Of a DNA stretch of 64,000 nucleotides, positions 50,564-60,092 are shown piece after piece; the stretch's first letter is position 1, and each line of letters starts with the position of its first letter. The notes under the pieces were generated by a model. That model searched no databases, was not told where the DNA came from, and saw nothing but the letters and a program-made list of their open reading frames with translations. Source of the DNA: Euryhalocaulis sp050486445 (GTDB lineage: Bacteria > Pseudomonadota > Alphaproteobacteria > Caulobacterales > Maricaulaceae); NCBI GenBank assembly GCA_050486445.1, contig JBJHDH010000002.1:62001-126000 (forward strand), written 5' to 3'. Position numbers and translations under genes: made by a program.

Positions 50564-51976
50564 GTGGAGACCGAAACCAGTTCCAATCCGGCGGGCGCTT
50601 ACGGGCGCTGGCTTGCCGAAACGCCCGCCGCATGGCCGGCGGCGGCGCTGGAATCGGCGCATCGCCAGTTTATCGACGTAATCGCCGTGATGGTTCCGGG
50701 CGCGGCGGCCCCGGCGGCGCGCCTGACCTTCGAAACGGTGAAAGACTGGGGCGCGGGCCCGGCCGCCGCCATCGGCATGGGCGCGCGCCTGGCCGCGCCC
50801 TGGGCGGCGCTGGTCAATGGAACCTCCGCCCACGCGCTGGATTTCGACGATAATTTCGACCCGGCCAAGGCGCACGCCACCGCCGTGCTGGCGCCCGCGA
50901 TTCTGGCGCTGGCGGAGCAGGAAGGCGCACCCGGCGCCGCGTGCCTGGACGCCTATATCGCCGGATTGCAAATTCTGGGGCGGGTCGGCCAGGGAGTGAA
51001 CCCCGTCCACCGCAATCGCGGCTGGCACGCCACGGCCACGGTGGGGGCCATCGGCGCGGCGGCGGCCTGCGCCCGGCTGCTGCGGCTGGACGCCATACGC
51101 GCGGGCCATGCGCTGTCGCTATCGACCAGCATGGCGGCCGGCTTCATGTCGCAGTTCGGCACGATGGCCAAACCGCTGCACGCGGGTCTGGCCGCCAAAT
51201 CGGGGGTCGTCGCCGCCTGTCTCGCCCGGTCCGGGATCAGCGCGGGAACGGAGACGTTCGACAGCCCCACCGGCATGAACCGGCTGATGGTCGGACCGGA
51301 CTATGAATCGCTGCGCGACGGCCTCACCCATGTCGAGCACGGGCAGAATTTGCGCTTCGAGACGCAGCATATCGGCGAGCCGCTGCTGATCCTGTCCAGC
51401 GGCTTCCGCGTGAAACGCTTCCCCAATTGCGGCAGCGCGCACCGCGCCATGGACGGGACGCTGGCGCTGATGCAGCAGCACGGCTTCACGGCCCAGGACG
51501 TGGACGCGGTGCATGTGCGCGCGCCGGTGACGCATCTGAACAATCTGATGTATCGCGCGCCCAAAGACGGGCTGGAGGCGAAATTCTCGCTGGAATACGG
51601 CGTGGCGCTGATCCTGCTGACCGGCCGGGCGCGGCTTTCTGATTTTACCGACGAGGCGGCGGGGCGCGACGATGCGCGAACCCTGTATCCGCGCATTCAC
51701 CGCCACCCGGTAGACAAGGCCGAAGGCGAATTTCCCACCGAAGTGGAGATCGTGCTGAAGGACGGGCGAACGCTGAAAACCGCTGTGCCGATGCCGATGG
51801 GCAGCATCGCCGCGCCCTTCCCCACCGAACAGTATTGGGCGAAATTCGAAGACTGCGTCGCCGGGTTGATCTCCGGCGAACGGACGGCGGCGCTGCGCAC
51901 GGCGCTGGAAGGATTGCCGGAGCTGGAGTCCATCGGCGCACTGACCGCGCCGCTGGAAGGCCGGATTCCGGCGTAG
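50564..51976 (+). CDS. MmgE/PrpD family protein
   Basis: About 470 aa. AHRQFIDVIAVMVPGAAAPA, LVNGTSAHALDFDDNFDPAK (a conserved-type HALDFDD stretch), AYIAGLQILGRVGQGVNP, RGWHATATVGAIGAAAACA, FGTMAKPLHAGLAAKSGVVA, FPNCGSAHRAMDGTLALM and FSLEYGVALILLTGR all match the 2-methylcitrate dehydratase-like family (PrpD; also iminodisuccinate epimerase and cis-aconitate decarboxylase). The precise substrate is not visible; prp genes are not seen next to it. GTG 50564 avoids overlap with the flippase; another GTG at 50525 overlaps it by 26 nt. Confidence 0.85.
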   Translation: METETSSNPAGAYGRWLAETPAAWPAAALESAHRQFIDVIAVMVPGAAAPAARLTFETVKDWGAGPAAAIGMGARLAAPWAALVNGTSAHALDFDDNFDPAKAHATAVLAPAILALAEQEGAPGAACLDAYIAGLQILGRVGQGVNPVHRNRGWHATATVGAIGAAAACARLLRLDAIRAGHALSLSTSMAAGFMSQFGTMAKPLHAGLAAKSGVVAACLARSGISAGTETFDSPTGMNRLMVGPDYESLRDGLTHVEHGQNLRFETQHIGEPLLILSSGFRVKRFPNCGSAHRAMDGTLALMQQHGFTAQDVDAVHVRAPVTHLNNLMYRAPKDGLEAKFSLEYGVALILLTGRARLSDFTDEAAGRDDARTLYPRIHRHPVDKAEGEFPTEVEIVLKDGRTLKTAVPMPMGSIAAPFPTEQYWAKFEDCVAGLISGERTAALRTALEGLPELESIGALTAPLEGRIPA

Positions 51977-52007
51977 AACAACAGACATATCCGGGACGGG
52001 ACAGACC

Positions 52008-52817
52008 ATGACAGATGCGCGCTATACCGCCCTTGTGCTGGCCGCCAATCGCGCCGGACCGCGCGATCCGCTGGCCGTCGCGGGCGGGGTCTCGCACAAG
52101 GCGTTCATCGACATCGCCGGCCAGCCGATGCTGCGCCGCGTGGTGCGCGCGGTGATGGAATCCGGCCGTGTGGGCCGGGTGATTGTGCAGATCGAGGAAG
52201 AGTCGATCGAGGAAGCCAAGGCGGTGCTCGCGCCCCTGCCCGGCGCCGACAGGCTGATCTATGTCCCCTCGCGCGAAAATATCGGCGCCAGCGTGATGGC
52301 GGCCACGGACGCCATCGAGTCTCCTTTGCCGCTCATTATCACCACGGGAGACAACGCCCTGCATACGGGTGAGATGGTGCGGCATTTCTGCGACGCGCTG
52401 GACAGCGTAAGCGAGGACGCGGCCATCGGTCTGACGCCCGCCAGCTATATTCTGGAAAAATACCCGGAGGGGAATCGCGCCTTTCACCGCTTCACCGACG
52501 GGGCGTTTTCGAGCTGCAATCTCTATGCGCTGATGACGGACAAAGCCCTGACCGCGCCGCGCACCTTCAATAGCGGCGGCCAGTTCGCCAAAAAGCCCAA
52601 ACGCCTGATCGCCGCGTTCGGCCTGCCGGCCTTTCTTCTCTACAAGAGCCGGCGGTTCAAACTGCGCACCGTGATCCGCGTGCTGTCCTGGGGCATCGGG
52701 GTGAAAACCGCGCCGGTGCTGATCCCCTACGCCGAAGGCCCCATTGATGTGGACCGGATGCAGGACTGGGAGCTGGCCAACCGCATCGTCGCGGCGCGCG
52801 AGGCCGGCGCGGCCTGA
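52008..52817 (+). CDS. Nucleotidyltransferase (MobA-like / sugar-NTP transferase fold)
   Basis: 269 aa. RYTALVLAANRAGPRDPLA and HKAFIDIAGQPMLRRVVRAV form the N-terminal nucleotide-binding and lysine region of the NTP-transferase fold. IIVTTGDNALHT-type sequence (LIITTGDNALHTGEM) is the metal-binding acidic motif, and DGAFSSCNLYALMTDKA the later substrate pocket. It could make CDP- or GDP-activated sugars or cofactors. Near the flippase it hints at surface polysaccharide, but I cannot name the product. It starts 31 nt after the MmgE/PrpD stop. Confidence 0.75.
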   Translation: MTDARYTALVLAANRAGPRDPLAVAGGVSHKAFIDIAGQPMLRRVVRAVMESGRVGRVIVQIEEESIEEAKAVLAPLPGADRLIYVPSRENIGASVMAATDAIESPLPLIITTGDNALHTGEMVRHFCDALDSVSEDAAIGLTPASYILEKYPEGNRAFHRFTDGAFSSCNLYALMTDKALTAPRTFNSGGQFAKKPKRLIAAFGLPAFLLYKSRRFKLRTVIRVLSWGIGVKTAPVLIPYAEGPIDVDRMQDWELANRIVAAREAGAA

Positions 52818-52838
52818 CCACTCTGTGCGGGATGCGCG

Positions 52839-53696
52839 TCAATCGCTCAGATCGACGCGCCAGACCTCGCCCTGCATCGCCTCGCTGATATAGAGGACGC
52901 CATCGGCCAGCGCGACATTGGTGGTGAAGCTGCCCGCGCCCTCGGGCAGGCGGATAAGGCCGAGGCTCTGGCCATTCGGGTCGAACACCTCGACCGCCGC
53001 CGCGCCGAAAATCGCAGCATAGAGCGAGCCATCCGGCCCCAGCGTCATGCCGTCCGGGCGCCCGTCCGGCGTCGGCGCCCACACCGTGGTCCCGCCTGTC
53101 ATTTCGCCCGGCGCCATGTCCAGAATCTGTGAGCGGGAAAATTCTGCGACCAGCAGCCGGCCATCCTCTGTCAGGACCAGCCCGTTGGGAAACGCCATGC
53201 CATCGCGCGCCAGAACCGCGCTATCCGAACCCGGCGGCACATAAAAGACCCGGCCAATGGGCGCGTCTTCGCTGCTGCCCGCCGGAGCGGTCGCGTAAAT
53301 GCCGCCATCGGCGCCAATCACCAGATCGTTCAGCTCGCGCAGCGGCTCATCGCCGAAATGGGTGACAAGCGGCGCGAGCGACCCATCAGCTGGATCGAAC
53401 CGCAGAATGCCTTCAGCGTCGGCCAGAAGCAGCGCGCCATCGGCGGCGAATTTCGCGCCATTGGGCCGGCCGCCGCCCGCGCCCTGCTCCACGCACTGGC
53501 CCTCCTCGACCGTCAGGATGCGGTTTCCGGTGATGTCCACCACCCAGATGCGGCCATCGGGGCCGATATTGATACCTTCCAGAAAGCCGCCACAGGTCGC
53601 CAGCCTCTCTGGCTGGCAATTCGTGCAGATCGCGCTCTGGGCCAGCGCCGCGCCGCCGTACAGAGCCGCCGTGAAGGCCAGCAGGATGATGCGCAT
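52839..53696 (-). CDS. Exported SMP-30/gluconolactonase-like beta-propeller protein
   Basis: 285 aa. Signal peptide IILLAFTAALYGGAALAQSA, then ICTNCQPERLATCGGFLEG. Repeats of the propeller follow: NIGPDGRIWVVDITGNRILT, GAKFAADGALLLADAEGILR, VIGADGGIYATAPAGSSEDA, GMAFPNGLVLTEDGRLLVAE, GRPDGMTLGPDGSLYAAIFG. Acidic ligands of the SMP-30 metal site are spread through these. Likely a periplasmic lactone hydrolase; the substrate is unknown. ATG 53696 chosen for the signal peptide. It converges with the nucleotidyltransferase gene. Confidence 0.82.
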   Translation of the reverse strand: MRIILLAFTAALYGGAALAQSAICTNCQPERLATCGGFLEGINIGPDGRIWVVDITGNRILTVEEGQCVEQGAGGGRPNGAKFAADGALLLADAEGILRFDPADGSLAPLVTHFGDEPLRELNDLVIGADGGIYATAPAGSSEDAPIGRVFYVPPGSDSAVLARDGMAFPNGLVLTEDGRLLVAEFSRSQILDMAPGEMTGGTTVWAPTPDGRPDGMTLGPDGSLYAAIFGAAAVEVFDPNGQSLGLIRLPEGAGSFTTNVALADGVLYISEAMQGEVWRVDLSD

Positions 53697-53868
53697 GTCT
53701 GACTCCTCCCCTCTTTTCACGGCATTCAAGCCCCCGGGCGCGGTGGCGGCAAGCCGGGCCGGATCGCAATTCGGACAGGCAGGCGGAACGCGGCGATAAC
53801 AAAACCGTTTTCGATATCTGATGATCTGGCGCTATCCCCGCTCTGCCCGCCGCGCGCATAATGGCGCC

Positions 53869-54954
53869 ATGATGCGCCTCGCCCCTATGCCCGCTCTCGC
53901 TTTCGTTACGGCTCTCGCGCTGTTCGCCGCTGTCCCGGCCGGCGCGCAGCAGGCAGAGGCGCAGCAAGAGGAGGCGCAACGGGCTGCGCCCGTGCCGCCG
54001 GGGCTGGAGCTGGCGCTGGAGGCGGCGGAGGCGCTGGAGCCGCTGAAAGTCGTGATCGTGGCGCAGGATGGCGTGGTGCTGGCCGAACGCGCCTATGGCC
54101 GCAACAATATTGGCGCAGCGTCCAACATTAAATCAGCGTCGAAATCCATCATCTCCGCCCTCGTTGGAATCGCCATCGACAAAGGCGTGCTGGAGGGGCC
54201 GGACCAGCGGGTCGCGCCGCTGCTGGACGGCGACCTGCCCGCCGATCCTGATCCGCGCCTGTTCGAGATCACCATCGGTCATCTGCTGTCCATGCAGGCC
54301 GGGCTGGATCGCACATCGGGCCAGAATTACGGACGCTGGGTCACCAGCCCGAACTGGGTGCGGCATGCGCTTGCGCGTCCGTTCGTGGCGGAGCCGGGCG
54401 GACCAATGCTGTATTCCACCGGCTCCACCCATCTGCTGTCGGCGATCCTGACCCGCGCCACGGGCCGATCCACGCGCGATCTGGCGCGCGACTGGCTGGG
54501 GCCGCTGCCCGGTTTCACCATCGGCGGCTGGGACCGCGACCCGCAGGGCATCTATATGGGCGGCAACCAGATGGCGATGAGTGCGCGCTCGCTACTGGCC
54601 TTTGGCGAGCTGTACCGCAATGGCGGCCACGCGCCGGACGGGACGCAGCTTCTGTCGCCAGAATGGATCGAGGCGTCATGGACGCCGCGCACCGCTTCCC
54701 GCTTTACCGGCGATTCCTATGGCTATGGCTGGTACGTCCGGCGCCTTGGCGGCGTGCAGACGCATTATGCCTGGGGCTATGGCGGACAGATGCTCTATAT
54801 CGCGCCGGAGCTGGGCCTGACCGTGGCGATTCTGTCCGACGACAGCGCGCCCTCGGGCCGCACCGGCTATCGCGCCGAACTGCACGCGCTTTACGCCGTC
54901 ATCGCCGACGCGCTGCGGACGCCCGCGGAACAGGACCACGCCAGCCGGTTCTGA
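53869..54954 (+). CDS. Exported serine hydrolase, beta-lactamase (class C) fold
   Basis: 361 aa. Signal peptide PMPALAFVTALALFAAVPAG, cut near AGAQQA. SxxK motif IKSASKSIISALVGIAID, the second motif around FVAEPGGPMLYSTGSTHLL (YST), and the third-motif region AWGYGGQMLYIAP. It belongs to the Pfam beta-lactamase class (esterase/DD-peptidase-like). Likely periplasmic; the substrate is unknown and antibiotic resistance is not implied. ATG 53869 places the signal first. Confidence 0.84.
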   Translation: MMRLAPMPALAFVTALALFAAVPAGAQQAEAQQEEAQRAAPVPPGLELALEAAEALEPLKVVIVAQDGVVLAERAYGRNNIGAASNIKSASKSIISALVGIAIDKGVLEGPDQRVAPLLDGDLPADPDPRLFEITIGHLLSMQAGLDRTSGQNYGRWVTSPNWVRHALARPFVAEPGGPMLYSTGSTHLLSAILTRATGRSTRDLARDWLGPLPGFTIGGWDRDPQGIYMGGNQMAMSARSLLAFGELYRNGGHAPDGTQLLSPEWIEASWTPRTASRFTGDSYGYGWYVRRLGGVQTHYAWGYGGQMLYIAPELGLTVAILSDDSAPSGRTGYRAELHALYAVIADALRTPAEQDHASRF

Positions 54955-54981
54955 AGCCCCGCTTCAGGCCCTTCTGGACGA

Positions 54982-55608
54982 TCAGACCACCCATGTCTTC
55001 GGATCGTTGATAGGCTTGCCTTCCAACAGCCGGATCAGGCCGACCACGTTGCGGATCAGCCACCAGATCGCCAGCGCGATCAGGATCAGCACGCCGATAA
55101 AGACGATGGTCAGCACAAGTCCGACCAGGCCGGCGACCAGCCCGATCCAGAATGTGCGAATCTGGAATTTCAGGTGCGAAGCCAGCACCGGATCGAGCGT
55201 GTCCTGCTTCACATAAGCGAGGATAACGCCAGCCAGCGCCGACAGGCCGCCGGTGACGCCGATGGCCAGATAAAGCGCATAGGCCGCGATCGTGATGGCG
55301 CGGTCATTGCTTTCGGAAATGATGGCGCGCGCCGATTCCATATGCACGCGCGTCTGCTCCTGCGCCGACTCGGCCGCGCCGCGCACACGCGCCGTCGCTT
55401 CCTCGGCGCGGGCGCGGAAATCCTCGCCGCGGCTGCGATAGTCGCCGCGCAGCGCCGCCTCGTCCGGGCCTTCAGCGCCGGCGCTGTAGTCGGAAGGCGG
55501 CGGAGGTGGAGGTGGAGGTGGTGGCGGCTGCTGTCCGCCGGGCGGGCTTCCCGCGGCGGAACCCGGCGATTTCGGATCGGGATTGGCCGGATCGGATGTG
55601 TCGGACAT
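54982..55608 (-). CDS. DUF4870-type membrane protein with proline-rich N-terminus
   Basis: 208 aa. The N-terminus is acidic and proline-rich with a run of about 11 prolines (residues 28-38), then a charged helical part (RARAEEATARVRGAAESAQE). From about 100 there are membrane segments AAYALYLAIGVTGGLSALAG, FWIGLVAGLVGLVLTIVFIG and LILIALAIWWLIRNVVGLIR, and the end ...EGKPINDPKTWVV is family-like. Role unknown. GC is high. It is followed downstream by the serine hydrolase end. Confidence 0.7.
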   Translation of the reverse strand: MSDTSDPANPDPKSPGSAAGSPPGGQQPPPPPPPPPPPSDYSAGAEGPDEAALRGDYRSRGEDFRARAEEATARVRGAAESAQEQTRVHMESARAIISESNDRAITIAAYALYLAIGVTGGLSALAGVILAYVKQDTLDPVLASHLKFQIRTFWIGLVAGLVGLVLTIVFIGVLILIALAIWWLIRNVVGLIRLLEGKPINDPKTWVV

Positions 55609-55691
55609 CAGGGCGCCTCGAGTCTGGAGCAGGAACCGGCGCGATCTTACGCGCGCCCGGCGGCCGGTTCAAACAGAGTTGAGTGACGAAC

Positions 55692-56000
55692 CTAGCGCCG
55701 CCCCCAGGCGCGCTTGACGGCGAACACCCCGGCAATGGCCGCGAAATACAGGCCCGTGCGCAGGATCAGCATCACGCCCTCGCTGTTCAAAAACCGGGCC
55801 GAGGCGCTGGCCGAGGCGCGCGCCCATCCATCCCCGCCAGCCAGAAAATACAGCAGCGGCAAAGCGTAATCTGCCGTCAGCGCCGCCATTACCATCCAGG
55901 CCAGCGCATGCCAGCGCCGCAGCATCAATCCCGCGAACAGCGAGATTGCGCCGATCAGCACGAAATCGAGCGCGTCGAAATTGCGCAAAACGTCAAGCAT
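55692..56000 (-). CDS. Hypothetical inner-membrane protein
   Basis: 102 aa. Three hydrophobic segments: LDFVLIGAISLFAGLMLRRW, AWMVMAALTADYALPLLYFL and LRTGLYFAAIAGVFAVKRAW. Not recognised. ATG 56000 is preferred over an upstream TTG. It lies just outside the flagellar operon; nothing visible links it to motility. Confidence 0.6.
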   Translation of the reverse strand: MLDVLRNFDALDFVLIGAISLFAGLMLRRWHALAWMVMAALTADYALPLLYFLAGGDGWARASASASARFLNSEGVMLILRTGLYFAAIAGVFAVKRAWGRR

Positions 56001-56095
56001 CGCCCTCTCCCCCAACCGGTCCCCCCAGACCGGGCGTCATATGAATTTACCCTGAAATTCCACGCCCGCGAACCCGCGCGGGGCTCACAACTCTT

Positions 56096-56893
56096 TCATG
56101 CGGCGCACAGGGCCGGCGAATCGGCCAGATGGCGCGCCAGGCGCGCGATGTCCGACGCCGCCGCGCAATCGGACGCATATTCGAACAGACCCTGCTGGCG
56201 GCGGATAGCGGCGGGAATGGCGGCGTCGCGCCGCACTGCGCCGGCGAACGCCGGATCGAAATCGAGAAAGGCCCGGCAGGTTTTCGCAAAGCCGTCGAAC
56301 ACGCGGCGGCCCTGTCCGTCGCTTTCCACCAGATTGACGGCGACGGCAGGCGCCGCGCCTTCGTCGCGCAGGCGCAGCATCTTCACAAAGGCATAAGCGT
56401 CGGTGAGCGCGGTTGGCTCGGCGGTCAGCACAACCAGAACATCGTCGGCCGCGCCGGCCAGGCGCAGCAGCGATGGCGCGGCCCCGGAGGCCAGGTCGAC
56501 CAACACATGATCGTAGGATAGGGCCAGCGCCGCCAGCGCAGCGGCCAGATTCGATACCTGCTCCGGCGGCAAGCCGGCGAGCGCACCGCAGCCGGAACGG
56601 CCGGCGATTACGTCCATCCGCGCCATACCCTCGCGCCGCAGCGGCGTCACCGCCCCGGACAGCGGCGCACGTCCGGCCATCACGGCGGCAAGGTCGGCGA
56701 CGGGCGCGAGCCCAAGCTGCACATCCAGATTGGCCATGCCGAGATCGCCGTCGAACAGCAGCACGCGCGCGCCGTCCCGCGCCAGCGCCTGCGCAAGGCT
56801 GGCGGCCAGCACCGTCTTGCCGACGCCGCCCTTGCCGGAGGCGATGGCGGTCATCCGCCCCCGCGGGCGCGGCGCAGGAGCAGAAGCGCTCAC
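56096..56893 (-). CDS. flhG: Flagellar number regulator FlhG (MinD-like ATPase)
   Basis: 265 aa. TAIASGKGGVGKTVLAASLA is the deviant Walker A of ParA/MinD proteins, then LLFDGDLGMANLDVQLGLAP and DHVLVDLASGAAPSLLRLAG. It should count or place flagella with FlhF. GTG 56893 overlaps the flhF stop by 4 nt (GTGA); ATG 56854 is another choice. It is the last gene of the flagellar block seen here. Confidence 0.85.
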   Translation of the reverse strand: MSASAPAPRPRGRMTAIASGKGGVGKTVLAASLAQALARDGARVLLFDGDLGMANLDVQLGLAPVADLAAVMAGRAPLSGAVTPLRREGMARMDVIAGRSGCGALAGLPPEQVSNLAAALAALALSYDHVLVDLASGAAPSLLRLAGAADDVLVVLTAEPTALTDAYAFVKMLRLRDEGAAPAVAVNLVESDGQGRRVFDGFAKTCRAFLDFDPAFAGAVRRDAAIPAAIRRQQGLFEYASDCAAASDIARLARHLADSPALCAA

Positions 56894-57966
56894 GCTTCCA
56901 CCATCGGCGCATCCGCCGCGAACAGTCCGGCCGCTTCCACTGCGCCGGACTCCGCCTCTTCCAGCAGCAGGCGCGCCAGACGCAAGGGCGTGGCCGGCGT
57001 GAACCCGCCGACAAGAAACGGCGAGGCCGAAACCTGGGCGAACGCGAGACCGCCAGCCTCCGCCGCCGCCAGCGCCGCGCCCTTGTGGCTCACCGCGTCC
57101 AGCTTGGTCACGATCAGGCGGCGGGCGCCGATACGGGCAAAGGCGAGCGCATTGGCCGCCGCCTCTTCCGCCCGCATTCCCGCGTCCAGCACCAGCACCG
57201 GCTCGGCCCCGGCGGTTTCGGCCATCGCCAGCAGCATGGCGAGATCGTCTTCCTCGAACGGATTGGCGGCGGGGCCGTCAATCACCACCAGCGCCTCGCC
57301 CGCCGAGGCGAACTGGCGCAATTGCGAGATGTCCTCGGCGAAGGCGAAATCTGCCTGCGCCGCTTGCGCATAGGTCTCAAGCTGGACGCGGGCGCCGGCG
57401 CGTACGGTATCGGCGCAGATCAGGCGCGCGCCCTGACCGGCGAGCGCGGCGCGCGCCGCCAGCTTGCCGCAGGCGGAGCTTTTGCCGGCGCCGGGCGGAC
57501 CCACCAGCAGCACCGGACGGCGGCCGCCCGGCTGCACGGGGCGGAAGGAAAAGCGCGTCTCCAGCGCCAGCGCCAGCGCCGGGACAGGCTCGGTCTCGCC
57601 CATCGCTGTGGCGCTGCGCGCCAGCTCGTGCGCAAGCTTCGCGGGGGCGCCATGCCAGGCCAGTGATCCGGCCAGGGCGGCGGCGGCGTTCAGGCTGACG
57701 CCGGCTTCATCCGGAGAGGTTGGGGGCGGTGGTTCCTGCGAGTCATCAAACAGGGGTTCAGGCGCGGCGGACGGAGCGGATGGAGCAATGTCTGGAGCGG
57801 GCGGCGGTCCCTGTTCCGGCCATGGATCCTCAATGGCGGCGCGCACTTCCAGATTGCCGCCGCGGCTGCGTTCAGACGAAATGATAATGGCGTCCGGCCC
57901 CATTTCCCGCCGGACCATGGCGAGAGCTTCCGCCATATCGTGCGCGATGAAGGATCTCAGGCGCAT
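56890..57966 (-). CDS. flhF: Flagellar biosynthesis GTPase FlhF
   Basis: 358 aa SRP-type GTPase for polar flagellum placement. The N-terminus LRSFIAHDMAEALAMVRREM and PDAIIISSERSRGGNLEVRA is the FlhF B-domain; the G-domain has LLVGPPGAGKSSACGKLAAR, ARLICADTVRAGARVQLETY, LVVIDGPAANPFEED and RLIVTKLDAVSHKGAALAAA. A Pro-rich linker separates them. It starts 3 nt after the flhA stop and overlaps flhG. Confidence 0.9.
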   Translation of the reverse strand: MRLRSFIAHDMAEALAMVRREMGPDAIIISSERSRGGNLEVRAAIEDPWPEQGPPPAPDIAPSAPSAAPEPLFDDSQEPPPPTSPDEAGVSLNAAAALAGSLAWHGAPAKLAHELARSATAMGETEPVPALALALETRFSFRPVQPGGRRPVLLVGPPGAGKSSACGKLAARAALAGQGARLICADTVRAGARVQLETYAQAAQADFAFAEDISQLRQFASAGEALVVIDGPAANPFEEDDLAMLLAMAETAGAEPVLVLDAGMRAEEAAANALAFARIGARRLIVTKLDAVSHKGAALAAAEAGGLAFAQVSASPFLVGGFTPATPLRLARLLLEEAESGAVEAAGLFAADAPMVEA

Positions 57967-57969
57967 GGC

Positions 57970-60081
57970 CTAGACCTGCCCCATCGTGCGCAGGCGCGCT
58001 CTGGGATGGATTTCGTTCTGGCTCATCACCGGCGTCTGGTTACGGAATCGCTCCACCAGGGACCGAACATAAGGCCGAATCGCGGGGCTGGTCAGCAGCA
58101 CAGGCGCGGCCCCCTGAGTGGCGGCGTCTTCGAACGCACTGCGCACGCGGGCGACAAACTCATGCAGGCGTGACGGCGCCAGCGCCAGTTGCCGGTCCTC
58201 GCCGGCGCCGACCAGCGCCTCGGAAAAAGCCGTCTCCCATTCTGGCGACATGGTGATGACCGGCAGGGCGCCATCGGATGCGCGATTGGCGTGGCAGAGC
58301 TGGCGCGACAGGCGGCCGCGCACATGCTCGACAATGGCGGTGAGGTTCTGTGTATGGGCGCTGGCCTCGGCGATCCCTTCCAGAATCGCGGGCAGATCGC
58401 GGATAGACACGCGCTCGCCCAGCAGGCTCTGAAGCACACGCTGAACGCCGGAGCGGCTGATCTGCGCCGGGCAGATGTCCTCGACCAGCTTCTGATGTTC
58501 TTTCGGCAGTTCGGCCAGCAGCTTCTCGGTCGCCGCATAGGTCAGCAGGTCCGGCATGGAGTCGCGCAGGATTTCGGTGAAGTGCGTGGCCAGCACAGTG
58601 GCGGGGTCGACCACGGTCAGGCCACGGAAGGTCGCCTCCTCGCGCAGGGCCTCCTCCACCCATGCTGCGGGCAGGCCGAAGGCCGGCTCCTTCACATGCT
58701 CGCAGGGCAGGTCGATGGGACGGCCGCCCGGATCCATGACCAGCAGATGGCCGATCTTCAGCCGGCCCTGCCCCGCCTCCAGCTCCTTGACCCGGATCGT
58801 ATAGGCGTCCTGCCCCAACGCCATATTGTCGAGGATGCGCACCTGGGGCATCACAAAGCCCATCTCCTGAGCCAGCGAGCGGCGCAGCGCCTTCAACTGG
58901 TCGGTCAGGCGGCGGCCTTCCACCTCATTGATGAGCGGCAGCAGGCCGTAGCCCAGCTCGATCTTCAGCTCGTCGATGGCGAGTGACTCGGAGATGGGCG
59001 GCTCCACCGGCTCGGCCTGTTCGGCGGCCTCGGCCGCCGCCGCGTCGCGCGCGGCCTTCTGCCGCGTCTGCCGGTGCAGGAAGAAAGCCGTGGTTCCGGC
59101 CAGCAGAGCCAGCAGGCCGAACGGCGCCAGCGGCATGCCGGGCAGCATGCCCGCACCAAAAGCCAACACAGCCACCATCGCCAGCCCCTGCGGATAGCCG
59201 GTGAACTGTTTGGTCAGGGCCTTGTCCGCGGCGCCTTCCACGCCCGCCTTGGAGACCAGCAGGCCCGCGGCCACCGAGATGATCAGGGCCGGCACCTGCG
59301 CCACCAGACCATCGCCGATGGTCAGCACCGTATAGGTCTGCGCCGCCTCGCCCAGCTCCAGCCCGTGTTGAAGCGTGCCGATAACGATGCCGCCGATAAT
59401 ATTGATCGCTGTGATCAGCAGACCTGCCACCGCGTCCCCGCGCACGAATTTGGACGCGCCGTCCATGGCCCCGAAGAAATTCGATTCCGCTTCCAGCGTC
59501 TTGCGGCGCTCGCGCGCCTGATCCTCGGTAATAAGGCCCGAGGAAAGGTCGGCGTCGATGGCCATCTGCTTGCCGGGCATGGCGTCCAGGCTGAAACGCG
59601 CCGCGACTTCGGCGATACGGCCGGAACCTTTTGTGATGACCACGAAATTCACGATCACCAGGATGATGAAGACGATGGCCCCGATGATGTAGGAGCCGTC
59701 CATCACGAAATTGCCGAACGCCTCAATGATATTGCCGGCGGCCTGCGTACCTTCATGGCCATGCGAGAGGATCATCCGGGTGACGGCGATGTTCAGCCCC
59801 AGGCGCAGCATGGTGGCCAGCAGCAGCACTGAGGGGAAGGCGGAGAACTCCAGCGGGCGCTGAATGAACAGCGCCGTCATCAGAACGAGAACGGAAAAGC
59901 TGATCGAGATGGCGATGGCGAAGTCCAGCAGCCAGACCGGCATCGGCATAATCAGCATCAGCAGGATGCAGACCACGCCCACGGCCAGCGCCACATCGCC
60001 GCGCAGCGGCGCGCGAATGACGGCGCGCCAGTCGATCTGCCCCGACGGGGCGGCCGGCGGAGAGGGGAGCGTATCGGCCAT
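57970..60081 (-). CDS. flhA: Flagellar export apparatus protein FlhA
   Basis: 703 aa inner-membrane export gate. N-terminal membrane domain: VALAVGVVCILLMLIMPMPV, MTALFIQRPLEFSAFPSVLL, LRLGLNIAVTRMILSHGHEG. FHIPEP-type loop PGKQMAIDADLSSGLITEDQ then GAMDGASKFVRGDAVAGLLI. The C-terminal cytosolic part holds ELGYGLLPLINEVEGRRLTD and SQNEIHPRARLRTMGQV at the end. Length is normal. It should recruit chaperone-substrate complexes through its C-domain. Confidence 0.95.
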   Translation of the reverse strand: MADTLPSPPAAPSGQIDWRAVIRAPLRGDVALAVGVVCILLMLIMPMPVWLLDFAIAISISFSVLVLMTALFIQRPLEFSAFPSVLLLATMLRLGLNIAVTRMILSHGHEGTQAAGNIIEAFGNFVMDGSYIIGAIVFIILVIVNFVVITKGSGRIAEVAARFSLDAMPGKQMAIDADLSSGLITEDQARERRKTLEAESNFFGAMDGASKFVRGDAVAGLLITAINIIGGIVIGTLQHGLELGEAAQTYTVLTIGDGLVAQVPALIISVAAGLLVSKAGVEGAADKALTKQFTGYPQGLAMVAVLAFGAGMLPGMPLAPFGLLALLAGTTAFFLHRQTRQKAARDAAAAEAAEQAEPVEPPISESLAIDELKIELGYGLLPLINEVEGRRLTDQLKALRRSLAQEMGFVMPQVRILDNMALGQDAYTIRVKELEAGQGRLKIGHLLVMDPGGRPIDLPCEHVKEPAFGLPAAWVEEALREEATFRGLTVVDPATVLATHFTEILRDSMPDLLTYAATEKLLAELPKEHQKLVEDICPAQISRSGVQRVLQSLLGERVSIRDLPAILEGIAEASAHTQNLTAIVEHVRGRLSRQLCHANRASDGALPVITMSPEWETAFSEALVGAGEDRQLALAPSRLHEFVARVRSAFEDAATQGAAPVLLTSPAIRPYVRSLVERFRNQTPVMSQNEIHPRARLRTMGQV

Positions 60082-60092
60082 CTAGCGCCGGA

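Noticed and set aside
53869..54954. Beta-lactamase resistance gene
   Set aside because: Only the general SxxK serine-hydrolase fold is visible; many such proteins are esterases or peptidases, and nothing here shows antibiotic hydrolysis.
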